DNA of 64,000 nt from Pseudomonas lijiangensis (GTDB taxonomy: Bacteria; Pseudomonadota; Gammaproteobacteria; Pseudomonadales; Pseudomonadaceae): NCBI RefSeq assembly GCF_018968705.1, contig NZ_CP076668.1, positions 2,801,001 to 2,865,000 of the forward strand, given 5' to 3'. The notes under the pieces were generated by a model. That model worked only from the letters and a program-made list of their open reading frames with translations, was not told the DNA's origin and did no database searches. Below are positions 53,301 through 60,500 of the stretch, in pieces (positions within the stretch are counted from its first letter, which is position 1; each line of letters opens with the position of its first letter). Both the position numbers and the translations under genes were made by a program.

Positions 53301-53960
53301 GGTCGCTGGTTGCCGGACGGCAATATCGAGTATCTGGGGCGCAACGACGATCAGGTGAAGATTCGCGGCTTCCGTATCGAACTCGGTGAGATCGAAGCGC
53401 GCCTGGCTGGTCATGAAGCGGTCCGGGACGCGGTTGTCCTGGCCCGGGAAGACGAGCCTGGTGATGTGCGGCTGGTGGCGTATTACACGCTGCAGAGCGA
53501 GAAGCTGGTGGTCGACAGCGGGTTGTTGCGAGCGCATTTGCAGGCGCAACTGCCTGAGTACATGGTGCCTGCCGCCTATGTGCACCTCGATAACTTGCCG
53601 CTGACCCCCAATGGCAAACTGGATCGCAAGCGCCTGCCGTTGCCCGACAGCAACGCTTACGTGACGCATCGTTACGAAGCGCCTCAGGGTGAAAACGAAA
53701 CCCGGCTGGCCATGCTCTGGGCCGAGTTGCTGAAGGTGGAGCGAGTAGGGCGTCACGACCACTTCTTCGAACTGGGCGGGCATTCGCTGCTGGCGGTCAG
53801 TCTCATCGAGCGCATGCGCCAGGAGGGGCTGGAAGCCGATGTTCGTGTCCTGTTCGGGCAGTCGACCCTGGCCGCCGTCGCGGCATCGGTGGTGCCACTG
53901 CGCACCGTCGAAGTCTCGGCTTCCCGTGTACCTACCCAGCAACGCAAACGCCGTATCTGA
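40902..53960 (+). CDS. Nonribosomal peptide synthetase 2, four modules
   Basis: A 4352-residue synthetase that extends the chain by residues 10-13. It starts at a GTG (40902) inside the stop of synthetase 1 (GTGA overlap), with GGAG at 40890-40893. The first ~55 residues (IELLAVLEEKGVELSV...LLRENKALLIESI) form a TubC-type N-terminal docking domain. Four C-A-T modules follow, with codes for Val-Ile(?)-Gly-Ala and carrier serines 1101, 2177, 3247 and 4295. Condensation domains 10-12 are dual C/E type. The fourth is an ordinary LCL domain (LSFAQQRLLFLAKMEG, HHIVSDG) that accepts a Gly donor. There is no TE. The C-terminus is strongly basic (PTQQRKRRI) and probably docks to the acidic N-terminal domain of synthetase 3. 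The gene is translationally coupled to its upstream neighbour. Confidence 0.95.
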   Translation: MNLIELLAVLEEKGVELSVAGDQLAVRGRKQSLAEPAVLALLRENKALLIESIKDGSYATALKSLQTVPENGIVQGCERITPDMLPLLALDQVAIDRIVARIPGGAANVQDIYPLAPLQEGILYHHLTAERGDPYVLQNEFTLTSRERLSDFIGALQSVIDRHDILRTSLVWEGLEEPVQVVWREAKLGVQDISAELEEGEVLPQLKARFDPRDYRLDIGQAPLLLLVISEDKANQRWLAMLLFHHLAIDHAALEIVQHEMQAFLTGQSKTLEAPVPYRNYVAQTRQPGKRQSHETFFRDMLGDMDEPTLPFGQQDVLGDGNGIEDAHLALPAELGQRLRAQTRKLGVSATSLCHLAWARVLGVVSGRDDVVFGTVMLGRMQAGQGAGQSLGMFINTLPLRVRLAGQSAQAGVASTHAALTQLLGHEHASLALAQRCSSVVAPTPLFSALLNYRHSADAAQTLDEQTLKAWQGIETLSAEERTNYPLILSVDDFGEHFALHVQASLQIGAQRVATYMASALTNLVSALEAGGETGLTDIAVVPESECEQLLHHFNDSATDYPRDSSVHGLFEQQVAQRPEALAAVHGEYSLTYAELNSRANRLAHYLTGQGVNPGDAVAILLPRSLDLLVAQLAVSKCAGIYVPLDVNAPQERQAFMVQDSGARQVLTHHALDVPQGAARIDLDRLDLAQQSDANPDRICTSESAVYIMYTSGSTGTPKGVLVPHRAIARLVINNGYAEFTSQDRVAFASNPAFDASTLDVWAPLLNGGCVVVVDQDVLLSLPEFKALLLEQSVSVLWMTAGLFHQYASGLYEAFAQLRYLIVGGDVLDPSVIAQVLKNGAPEHLLNGYGPTEATTFSATHEIKTVGEGSIPIGKPLANTRLYVLDARQQPVPLGVTGELYIGGDGVALGYLNRADLTEQVFVADPFSTDPAARLYRTGDLACWLADGTVEYRGRNDQQVKVRGFRIEPGEIETRLAGHEGVKEAVVLVREDVPGDKRLVAYFTSTEADIDLEVLRSHLQGQLPDYMVPAAYVQLDSLPLTNNGKLDRKALPAPDQQAFINRGYEAPEGEVETTLAQIWAEVLQVERVGRHDHFFELGGHSLLAVKLIEKMRQEGLSADVRVLFSQPTLAALAAAVGSGTEIRVPANLIEPGCTRITPDMLPLVELDQNTLDLVVATVPGGAANVQDIYPLAPLQQGILYHHISAEQGDPYVLQATFSVKSRERLDAFANALRHVIQRHDILRTAVVWQGLSEPLQVVWREADLSVEFLKPDPRDGAIAEQLSERFASSHYRLDLAEAPLIRLACARDGDSWVMLLIFHHLALDHTAMDVVREEMQAFMLGEADSLPAAVPYRNYVAQARLGLGQEEHEAFFRDMLGDVDEPTLAYGQASLPGDGGHIEEARVQLDTALCRRVRVQARQLGVSAASLMHLVWALVASKASGRAQTVFGTVLMGRMQGGDGADRALGMFINTLPLRVDIDGRSVIEGVKSTHARLSALLGHEHASLALAQRSSAVAAPSPLFNSLLNYRHSAADMASSQALSAWEGIESLSNAEGTNYPLAISVDDLGEGFVLSVLAMQEIGARRVCDTFAYTLQQLVEALDGHPQTALHDVPVIAPQERKRLLETFNATATDYPRDQTLQPLFEAQVAERPEAIAAVHGEQSLTYAELNRRANRLAHYLTGLGVKAGDAVAILLPRSLDLLVAQLAITKCAALYVPLDVNAPLDRQAFMVRDSGARQLLTLHDREIPEGAERLDLDRLDVSGQPDHDPQNRNTAESAAYIMYTSGSTGTPKGVIVAHRGIVKLVRNNGFADFNQNDRLAFASNPAFDASTLEVWGALLNGGQVVVIEHELLLDPPRLAEVLVAKGITSLFVTTAVFNQYVSLIGETLAGLRILMCGGERADPQVFRDLLAIAPDLRLIHCYGPTETTTYATTLHVTDVPLQMSNVPIGKPLANTQVYVLDARQQLVPTGVAGEICIGGDGVALGYLNRPELTAQAFIADPFSSVKGARLYRSGDRGCWRADGSLEHLGRGDGQVKIRGFRIEPGEIDARLKACPGVHQASVVIREDVPGQKQLVAYYTAESADSLLTVQNVQAWLREALPEYMVPSAFVRLEHWPLNNNGKLDQKALPVPDAQALTSSVYEAPSGDVEALLASIWSQVLKVERVGRFDNFFSLGGHSLLAVTLIERMRQEGLRADIKVLFNQPTLAALAASLTTEQDIQVPANLIPADCQRIEPWMLPLASLEQTSIDDIVAAVPGGVANVQDIYALAPLQEGILYHHVAAREGDSFILQSLLEIDTEARLESAIQALQKVIERHDILRTAVFWKGLETPVQVVLRHATLSSECVTLDPEDGDILGQMRERFDARNFRMDIGQAPLICMPYAWDSVNQRYVVALVFHHLIMDHVAFDVVVSEIQSLLLDEATPLPEPVPYRNYIAQVRLGADDAAHERFFRDMLQDVREPTLPFGQQVSEGVMHEIHDRVDTDIAQRVRSLARSLGVSAASLYHLAWGLVVGRVSASDDVVFGTVLVGRMRGGEGADRALGMFINTLPIRVELGQQAVAQAVRQVHARLSGLLEHEHAPLALAQRCSGVAAPAPLFGALLNFRHSAADDSAQAHTAWQGIQGLEAHEHTAYPLSLAVDDTGAGYLLTVQASGGIDARALCDYMQCALQNMIETLEQAPSTALNRISILPDAERLRLLTSFNDTDCVYPDQATVHGLFEAQVQRTPDAVAVVHGEQSLTYRQLDQQANRLAHCLTPLLGGQNAPVALCVERGLEMLVGLLGILKAGGCYVPLDPGYPADRLNYMLADSSPVALLTLGSAPDGLDSGSIPVIALDRDAEWRSGPTAPVERETDARQLAYVIYTSGSTGRPKGVMLEQRGVVNLLCAMRDLTRTGPEDRMLALTTISFDIAGLELYMPLICGACTVLLDRHGAQDPVLLAEAIAQSGATMMQATPATWRLLLDSGWSGAAGLKALCGGEALPLDLAQRVAARVGTLWNVYGPTETTIWSSALEFDASDRTSASVSIGRPIANNRFYLLDEQGEPVPMGVAAELYIGGDGVARGYLNWEQLTAERFINDPFSSKPGARLYRTGDLARYRPDGSLEYLGRNDFQVKIRGYRIELGEIEARLGAVSGIREAVVVAVNDAHGDLRLAGYYTGENCASSLLRESLLAHLPEFMVPTVFVHLEKLPLTPNGKLDRKALPAPETDLTRHYEAPRGEQEISLAATWAELLKVERIGRDDNFFELGGHSLLAMRLVSLVRQQWGVELQLAELFAHPQLSAVAEQIALATRSTWPDITPVSRDEALPLSFAQQRLLFLAKMEGASAAYHLPAGLRLRGALDVSALQRALDRIVARHEALRTCFVQPSGGAAVQRILPPDSGFALTRVDISGLDDPSATLNEMTGQEALQGFDLQHGPLIRGQLIRIAEQEHVLLVTMHHIVSDGWSMGVLTAELGALYAAFVRGEADPLPELTLQYADYAAWQRRLLEGEALKAQTDWWRKTLAQAPAVLTLPTDQPRPALQDYSGAAIPVCFDAQLTAQLHDLSKRHGTTLYMTVLAAWAATLSRLSGQDQVVIGSPVANRMNAEVEGLIGLFVNTLALPIDLSGKPDFAELLRRVRTLALEAQARQALPFEHVVEVVKPVRSLSHSPLFQVMLSWQNNESVDLQLGNLTLEGIGAPRNSAKFDLSLDLGEVNGQLQGSLEFATALFYPQTIERYCGYLERLLRAMVADAGQPVYGVALPDEAERLHLARFNDTQHYYPPAQTVHGLFEAQVLRTPDAPALIHGGEQLNYRQLNERANRLAWHLRARGVEPDARVAICMERSTEMVVGLLAILKAGGGYVPLDPAYPVERIAYMLEDSSPTVVLAHGPTLGLLSATHAPVIDLDNSTWLGQPPENPEVPGLSAAHLAYVIYTSGSTGMPKGVMIEHRNTVNFLTWAKRAFEPAVLARTLFSTSLNFDLAVYECFAPLTTGGCIDLVKNALELQRNERDVTLINTVPSALKALLESTGLSQGVHTVNVAGEALKRSLVEKLFEQTQVKQLCNLYGPSETTTYSSWVAMDRESGFSAHIGKPISNTRFHVLDEYLNPVPLGVAGELFIGGAGVARGYLNRDELTVERFLDDPFSDVPGARMYRTGDLGRWLPDGNIEYLGRNDDQVKIRGFRIELGEIEARLAGHEAVRDAVVLAREDEPGDVRLVAYYTLQSEKLVVDSGLLRAHLQAQLPEYMVPAAYVHLDNLPLTPNGKLDRKRLPLPDSNAYVTHRYEAPQGENETRLAMLWAELLKVERVGRHDHFFELGGHSLLAVSLIERMRQEGLEADVRVLFGQSTLAAVAASVVPLRTVEVSASRVPTQQRKRRI
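44307..47537 (+). other. Module 11: dual C/E-A(Ile-type)-T
   Basis: Motifs HHISAEQGD and HHLALDH. A domain with FD at 46377, code D-A-L-F-M-G-C-T-Y-K: a bulky aliphatic pocket, Ile/Leu best guess. Carrier motif FFSLGGHSL (Ser2177). The A8-region reads LGRGDGQ rather than LGRNDDQ. Confidence 0.6.
47538..50759 (+). other. Module 12: dual C/E-A(Gly)-T, chimeric
   Basis: Motifs HHVAAREGD and HHLIMDH. A domain with FD at 49614, Gly code D-I-L-Q-L-G-V-I-W-K; its core is almost identical to module 9. From about 50090 onward the A subdomain and T domain (RQQWGVELQLAELFAHPQL) belong to a different lineage from all other modules. Carrier Ser3247. Confidence 0.75.
50760..53960 (+). other. Module 13: LCL C-A(Ala)-T
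   Basis: The only LCL condensation domain in the window: LPLSFAQQRLLFL, HHIVSDGWSMG, and no GD epimerisation motif. A domain with FD at 52761, Ala code D-L-Y-N-N-A-L-T-Y-K. Carrier Ser4295. Confidence 0.82.
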
Positions 53961-53980
53961 TCCGTCTCTCTGCTGACCCT

Positions 53981-54008
53981 GCGGTGTCCCCATTCAAGGG
54001 GACGCCGC
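53981..54008 (+). terminator. Strong hairpin after synthetase 2
   Basis: GCGGTGTCCCC (53981-53991) pairs with GGGGACGCCGC (53998-54008), 11 bp with one G-T pair and a 6-nt loop. Only TTTCCC follows, so it lacks a proper U-tract. It may be a weak terminator, an attenuator or an mRNA 3'-end stabiliser 20 nt past the stop of synthetase 2. Confidence 0.5.
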
Positions 54009-54101
54009 TTTCCCAAAGCCCCTGCCGTCCTGCATCCCGCCTGTCCCTACATACCGTGACAGACAGTCCAGAACCGATGCTCTAGTTTTTTCCCACCCTA
54101 G

Positions 54102-54121
54102 AAAGGCGGTCTTTCGCCTTT
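54102..54121. other. Second hairpin in the synthetase 2-3 gap
   Basis: AAAGGCG (54102-54108) and CGCCTTT (54115-54121) form a 7-bp stem with a 6-nt loop, 62 nt before the start of synthetase 3. The function is unclear; a leader structure or terminator remnant is possible. Confidence 0.45.
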
Positions 54122-54183
54122 TCACGAAGCCGTCTTGTGTTTTTCGTCGACTTCTCCAGAACTCATACAGCGCAGGTTATTCG

Positions 54184-57100
54184 ATGCTCTTCAACGAATT
54201 GATGGCTATCATTTCCGGTCACCCGATCCGACTCCAGCACGAGGAAGGTGACCTTGTCATTCTGGGCGATGACGAGGGATTCGATGATGCGCTGATAGAC
54301 AGCATGCGACTGCACAAGCATGCGCTGATCGATCTGGTGAAGAGAAACGGTGGTGACTGGCTGAGCCCGGCCTTCCGCATCACGCCTGACATGCTGCCCC
54401 TGGCCGGACTGAGCCAGGACGCGATTGACCGGATCGTCGAAACCGTGCCGGGCGGTGCTGCAAACGTGCAGGATATCTATCCGCTGGCGCCGTTGCAGGA
54501 AGGTATTCTCTACCACCATATTTCCGCCACCCAGGGCGATCCGTATGTCCTGCACACTGTTTTCAGTGCAGAGAGTCCACAGAAGCTGGAAGGTTTTGCC
54601 CAGGCGCTGCAAGGCGTCATCAATCGTCACGATATCCTGCGTACTGCCATCGTCTGGGAAGGGCTCGACGAGCCCATGCAGGTGGTCTGGCAAGAGGCCC
54701 GGCTGGGGTTCGATGAAATCGTTCTGAACCCGGCCGACGGGGACATAGTCCGGCAATTGCAGGAGCACTTCGATCCGCGCCACTACCGTATGGATGTGCG
54801 TCAGGCACCGCTGATGCGCCTGGTCTGGGCGGCCGACCCGGTCAACTCTCGCTGGGTGGCCATGCTGCTGTTTCATCACACGGCTCTGGACCACGCTGCA
54901 CTGGAGCTTGTGCAGCATGAAACCCAGGCATTCCTGCTGGGGACCGAAGGTGCGCTGCCTGAGGCGGTTCCCTATCGCAACTATGTGGCCCAGGCCCGTA
55001 TGGGAAGCGGGCGCGAGGAGCATGAGGCGTTCTTTCGCGACATGTTGTCGGACGTGGAAGAACCGTCCCTGCCATTTGGTTTCACCGATGCGCTGAATCC
55101 CGACGCTATCGTCGAAGAAGTCCACTTGCCCATTGATGAGGCTCTGGGCACGAGTCTGCGCAGCCATGCCCGTCGTCTGGGCGTCAGTGCTGCAAGCCTG
55201 GTGCATCTGGCCTGGGCGCAAGTGCTGGGCCGCATATCCGGCCGTGAAGACGTGGTGTTCGGCACCGTGCTGATGGGGCGTATGCAAGGCGGCGAGGGCG
55301 CGGATCGTGCCCTTGGCCTGTTTATCAATACCTTGCCGTTGCGGGTCGAACTGGGTTCCCAGAGCGTGGACGCCAGTGTCAAGGCCACTCACCAGCGCCT
55401 GACCGGTCTGCTGGGCCATGAGCATGCATCGCTGGCTCTGGCCCAGCGTTGCAGTGGCGTGGCCGCTCCGACGCCGCTGTTCGGTTCGTTGCTCAACTAT
55501 CGCCACGGCAGCGCGGCGCAGGCAGTGACCACCCAGGCGCGTGAAGCCTGGCATGGTCTGCAGGTATTGGGCGGGGAAGAGCGCAGCAACTACCCGATCA
55601 CGGTTTCGATAGATGATCTGGGTGATCGTTTCTCGATCAGCGTTCTGGCGCTGGCACAGATCGGCGCCCAACGCATAGGTGATTACCTGCTCGGTGCCTT
55701 CGAGCAACTGGCCGAGGCATTGGAGCAGGACCCGCGTCAGGCATTGAGTACGCTGGACTTATTACCACCCACCGAGCGCAATCAGTTGCTGGTGGCATTC
55801 AACGACACCACGCGACCCTATCCCCGAGACAGCAGCGTAACGGCACTTTTCGAAGCACATGCCGAACGCCATCCCGACGCGACGGCGGCCGTACATGGCG
55901 AGCAGCAGCTCGGTTACGGCCAGTTGAATGCCCGTGCCAACGCAATGGCCGGGCATTTGCGTGCTGCAGGCGTCCAGCCCGGTGATCGAGTCGCAATCGA
56001 GCTTGAGCGTTCGTTCGAGCTGCTGATCAGCCAACTGGCCATTCTCAAATGCGGTGCCGTGTATGTGCCGCTGGACGTCAATGCGCCCGCCGAGCGTCAA
56101 CAATTCATGCTTGAGGACAGCCAGGCACGCGTACTGCTGAGCCTGAGCAGTCGCGAGCCGCTGGCGGACATTCTTCGCCTGGAGCTCGATACCCTGGAGC
56201 TGGACGGTGAGACGGATGCAGCCCCGCAGGTGGCAGTGGAAGGCGGTGCGCCGGCCTATGTCATGTACACCTCCGGTTCTACCGGTACACCCAAGGGTGT
56301 ATTGGTGACCCATCGCGCAATCAGCCGTCTGGTCATCGATAACGGTTATGCCGACTTCAATGCCACGGACCGTGTGGCCTTTGCCTCCAACCCTGCCTTC
56401 GATGCCAGCACCCTGGAAGTCTGGGCCGCGCTGCTCAATGGCGGCTGCGTGGTGCTGGTGGATCAGGATGTGTTGTTGTCCCGTGAACATTTTGCCGGTC
56501 TGCTGCTTGAGCAATCAGTCAGCGTGGTGTGGATGACGGCGGGGCTGTTTCATCAATATGCGTCGGGCCTGTACGAAGCATTTGCCCGCCTGCGCTACCT
56601 GATCGTCGGGGGTGATGTTCTGGACCCTGCCGTCATTGCACGGGTCCTGGAAAACGGTGCTCCTCAGCACTTGCTAAATGGTTACGGCCCCACCGAAGCA
56701 ACGACCTTTTCCACCACCTGGGAGATCGAGCAGGTCGAAGGCCCGGGCATTCCCATCGGACGGCCTGTGGGCAACAGCCGCGTCTATATCCTGGATGAAT
56801 ACCTGCGTCCTGCGCCGCTGGGCGTGACGGGCGAGCTTTATATCGGCGGCGATGGCGTTGCCAAGGGCTATCTGAATCGTCCTGATCTGACCCTTGAGAA
56901 ATTCATTTCAGATCCGTTTGTTGCAGGCGACGATGCCATGCTGTACCGCACCGGCGACCTTGGTTGCTGGCGACCTGACGGTGGCATCGAGTATCGCGGA
57001 CGTAACGACGATCAGGTAAAAATCCGCGGTTTCCGGATCGAGCTGGGAGAAATCTCGGCCCGCCTGAGCACTTGCGCTGGCGTTGCCGACGCCACGGTGC

Positions 57101-57552
57101 TGGTCCGTGCGGATCAGGAAACCTCCGGCCAGAAACGTCTGGTCGCGTATGTGATTGCTCAGGAGGGCATTGAACTCAATGCCCAGGCCTTGCGCGAGGA
57201 GTTGCTTGGCTCACTGGCCGAATACATGGTGCCTGCGGCCTTTGTCATGCTGGAAAGCTTCCCGCTGACCGCCAACGGCAAGCTGGATCGTCGTGCCTTG
57301 CCCGAGCCGGGTGCCGAAGCCTTCGCCAGTCGAGAATATGAAGCCCCTCAAGGCCCGGTCGAAGAAACCCTGGCTGCGCTCTGGGCACAGTTGCTCAAGG
57401 TCGAGCGAGTAGGTCGTTTCGATCACTTTTTCGAACTGGGCGGCCATTCGCTGCTCGCCGTCAGCCTGATCGAACGCATGCGCCAGGTGGGGCTGAGCGC
57501 AGATGTGCGGGTACTTTTCAGCCAGCCGACGCTGGCGGCGCTGGCTGCCGCG
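54184..57552 (+). other. Module 14: docking domain-dual C/E-A(Val)-T
   Basis: HHISATQGD and HHTALDH. A domain with FD at 56398, Val code D-A-L-W-I-G-G-T-F-K. Carrier Ser1089. The C-terminal A subdomain (RIELGEISARLSTCAG) differs from those of the other Val modules. Confidence 0.8.
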
Positions 57553-60500
57553 GTTGGCAATAATCACGAGATCAGTGTCCCGGCCAACGCCATCACCGCC
57601 GATTGTCAGCGCATCACGCCTGACATGTTGCCGCTGGCGGATCTGGACCAGGCCTCCATCGATTACCTCGTGGCCAGTGTGCCGGGAGGTATTGCCAATA
57701 TTCAGGACATCTATGCGCTGGCGCCTTTGCAGGAGGGGATTCTCTATCACCACCTGGCTGCCGAACAGGGTGATCCGTATGTGCTGCAGACATTGTTCGG
57801 CCTTGCGGACCGTGGGCTCCTGAATGACTTCGTCCAGGCATTGCAGGCCGTTGTCGACCGCCATGACATCATGCGCACCGCAGTTTTCTGGGAAGGCCTC
57901 GACAGCCCGGTGCAAGTGGTCTGCCGTCAGGCACGTCTGAGCGTCGAGGAAGTCAGCCTTGACCCGGCTCAGGGTGATATTGCCGAACAATTGCAGGCGC
58001 GCTTCGATCCACGGCATTTCCGACTCGATCTGACGCAGCCGCCGTTGCTGCGCATCCAGTTTGCCGAGGATGTCGTCAACCAGCGTTGTGTCGCTTTGCT
58101 GTTGTTCCATCACCTGGCGCTAGACCATACCGCGCTGGAAGTGGTCCAGCATGAAATGCAGGCCTGGCTGTTGGGTCGCCAGCAGGAGCTGGGCGAGGCC
58201 ATCGCTTACCGCAACTATGTAGCGCAGGCTCGTCTGGGCGTCAGTCGTGAAGCCCATGAGTCATTCTTTCGCGGCATGCTGGGGGATGTAGAAGAGCCCA
58301 CGCTGCCTTTCGGCCTGCAGAATGTGCAGGGCGACGGTGAGGGTATCGAGGAAGCGACCCAGCAACTGGTCGCCGGTCTGGATCAACGCCTGCGCAATCA
58401 GGCACGGCATCTGGGTGTGAGCCTGGCCAGCCTGGTTCACCTGGCATGGGGTGTGGTGCTGGGGGCCATCGCGGGCAAGCAGGATGTGGTGTTCGGCACC
58501 GTGTTGATGGGCCGTATGCAAGGCGGCGAAGGAGCTGACCGCGCCATCGGTCTGTTCATCAATACCTTGCCGCTGCGTCTTGCTGTCGGTGAGCAGGGTG
58601 TCCGTGCCGGCGTCCGGGCAGCCCATGGGCGGCTGACCGAATTGCTGGGCCATGAACATGCCTCGCTGGCACTGGCTCAGCGCTGCAGCGGCGTGCCTGC
58701 ATCCATGCCCTTGTTCAGCGCGCTGCTCAACTATCGGCATAGCGCTCCCGGTGAGATCACGCCAGAGGCCCGGGAGGCCTGGAAGGGGATCGAGGGCCTG
58801 TCCGGTGAAGAGCGCACCAACTATCCGCTGACCCTGAACGTCGACGATCTGGGAGATAACCTGCTGCTGACCACGCTGGCACAGAAGGGTGTCGATGCCC
58901 AGCGTGTCTGCGGCTATATGCAGGCGGCGTTGCAGCAACTGGTCGAAGCGCTGGAGCTGACACCTCAGGCACCATTGCGCAGCCTCTCGGTATTGCCCGA
59001 GGCTGAGCTTGAACAAGTACTGCGCGGCTTCAACGCGACCGAGGCCGAGTATCCGCTCGACCAGACCGTTCATGGTTTGTTCGAGGCTCAGGTGGAGCGC
59101 ACGCCGGATGCCGTGGCGCTGGTGTTTGGCGGCGAGCAACTGAGCTATGCCGAACTGAACCAACGGGCCAACCGACTGGCCCATCATCTGCGCAGTCAGG
59201 GCGTGTTGTCCGATTCCCGTGTGGCGATCTGTGTCGAGCGCGGGATCGAGATGGTGGTCGGCCTGCTGGCCATCTTGAAGGCGGGTGGTGGTTATGTGCC
59301 GCTTGATCCGGCGTATCCGGCTGAGCGGATTGCTTACATGCTGGAAGACAGTGCGCCTGCGGCGGTGCTTGCACAATCGGCCACGCTGGACCTGGTATCA
59401 GCGGCAGGTGTCACCGTTATCAATCTGGATCAGCCCGATTGGCAGGACAAATCCGTCTCCAATCCGGTGATCGAGGGGCTGACACCGGCTCATCTGGCTT
59501 ACGTCATCTACACCTCGGGTTCGACCGGCTTGCCCAAAGGCGTGATGATCGAACACCGCAACACGGTCAACTTCCTGACCTGGGCGCAGCAGGCGTTTGC
59601 TTCTGAAGTTCTGGCCAAAACGCTGTTCTCCACCTCGCTGAACTTCGACCTGGCAGTCTACGAGTGCTTTGCACCGCTGATCTCGGGCTGCAGCATTGAA
59701 GTGGTCAAGAACGTGCTGGCTCTGCAAGAGGGTGAGCATGACATTACCCTGATCAACACCGTGCCTTCGGCGTTGAAAGCGCTTTTGGAATCGGGCGGCC
59801 TTCAAGAGGGTGTGCATACCGTCAACGTGGCGGGTGAAGCACTCAAGGGCTCGCTGGTGGAAAGCCTGTTTGAACAAACCAGCGTCCAGCGTCTGTGCAA
59901 CCTCTACGGCCCATCGGAAACCACCACCTACTCAAGCTGGGTGGCCATGGATCGTGCAAACGGTTTTGCGGCCCATATCGGCAAGCCCGTCGCCAATACC
60001 CAGTTCTACCTGCTGGATGAACACCGTCAGCCAGTGCCTCTGGGTGTGCCGGGCGAAATCTATATCGGCGGTGCCGGTGTAGCTCGTGGCTACCTGAACC
60101 GTGATGACCTGACTGCCGAGCGCTTTCTGGAAGACCCGTTCAATGCCGGTGCCCGCATGTATCGCACCGGCGACCTGGGTCGCTGGCTGGCAGACGGCAA
60201 TATCGAATACCTGGGACGTAACGACGATCAGGTGAAAATCCGCGGCTTCCGTATCGAGCTGGGCGAAATCGAAGCCAAGCTGGCGCGTCATGAGAGCGTG
60301 AAAGAAGCGGTGGTCATGGCCCGTGAGGATGTACCGGGCGACAAACGTCTGGTGGCGTATTTCACCTCAAGCGTTGCCGAAATCAATCTGGAAACCCTGA
60401 AAGCGCACTTGCAAGGCCAACTGCCTGAATACATGGTGCCAGCCGCTTATGTACATCTGGATAAACTGCCCCTGACCCCGAACGGCAAGCTGGACCGCAA

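Noticed and set aside
49917..53993. Minus-strand open frame of 1358 codons opposite synthetase 2
   Set aside because: It mirrors the C-A-T repeat on the other strand, has Gln/His/Arg-rich low-complexity composition with no domain, and arises from GC-rich codon bias. The same applies to the other long minus-strand frames across 11.9-64 kb (for example 36319-38748 and 17464-19551).
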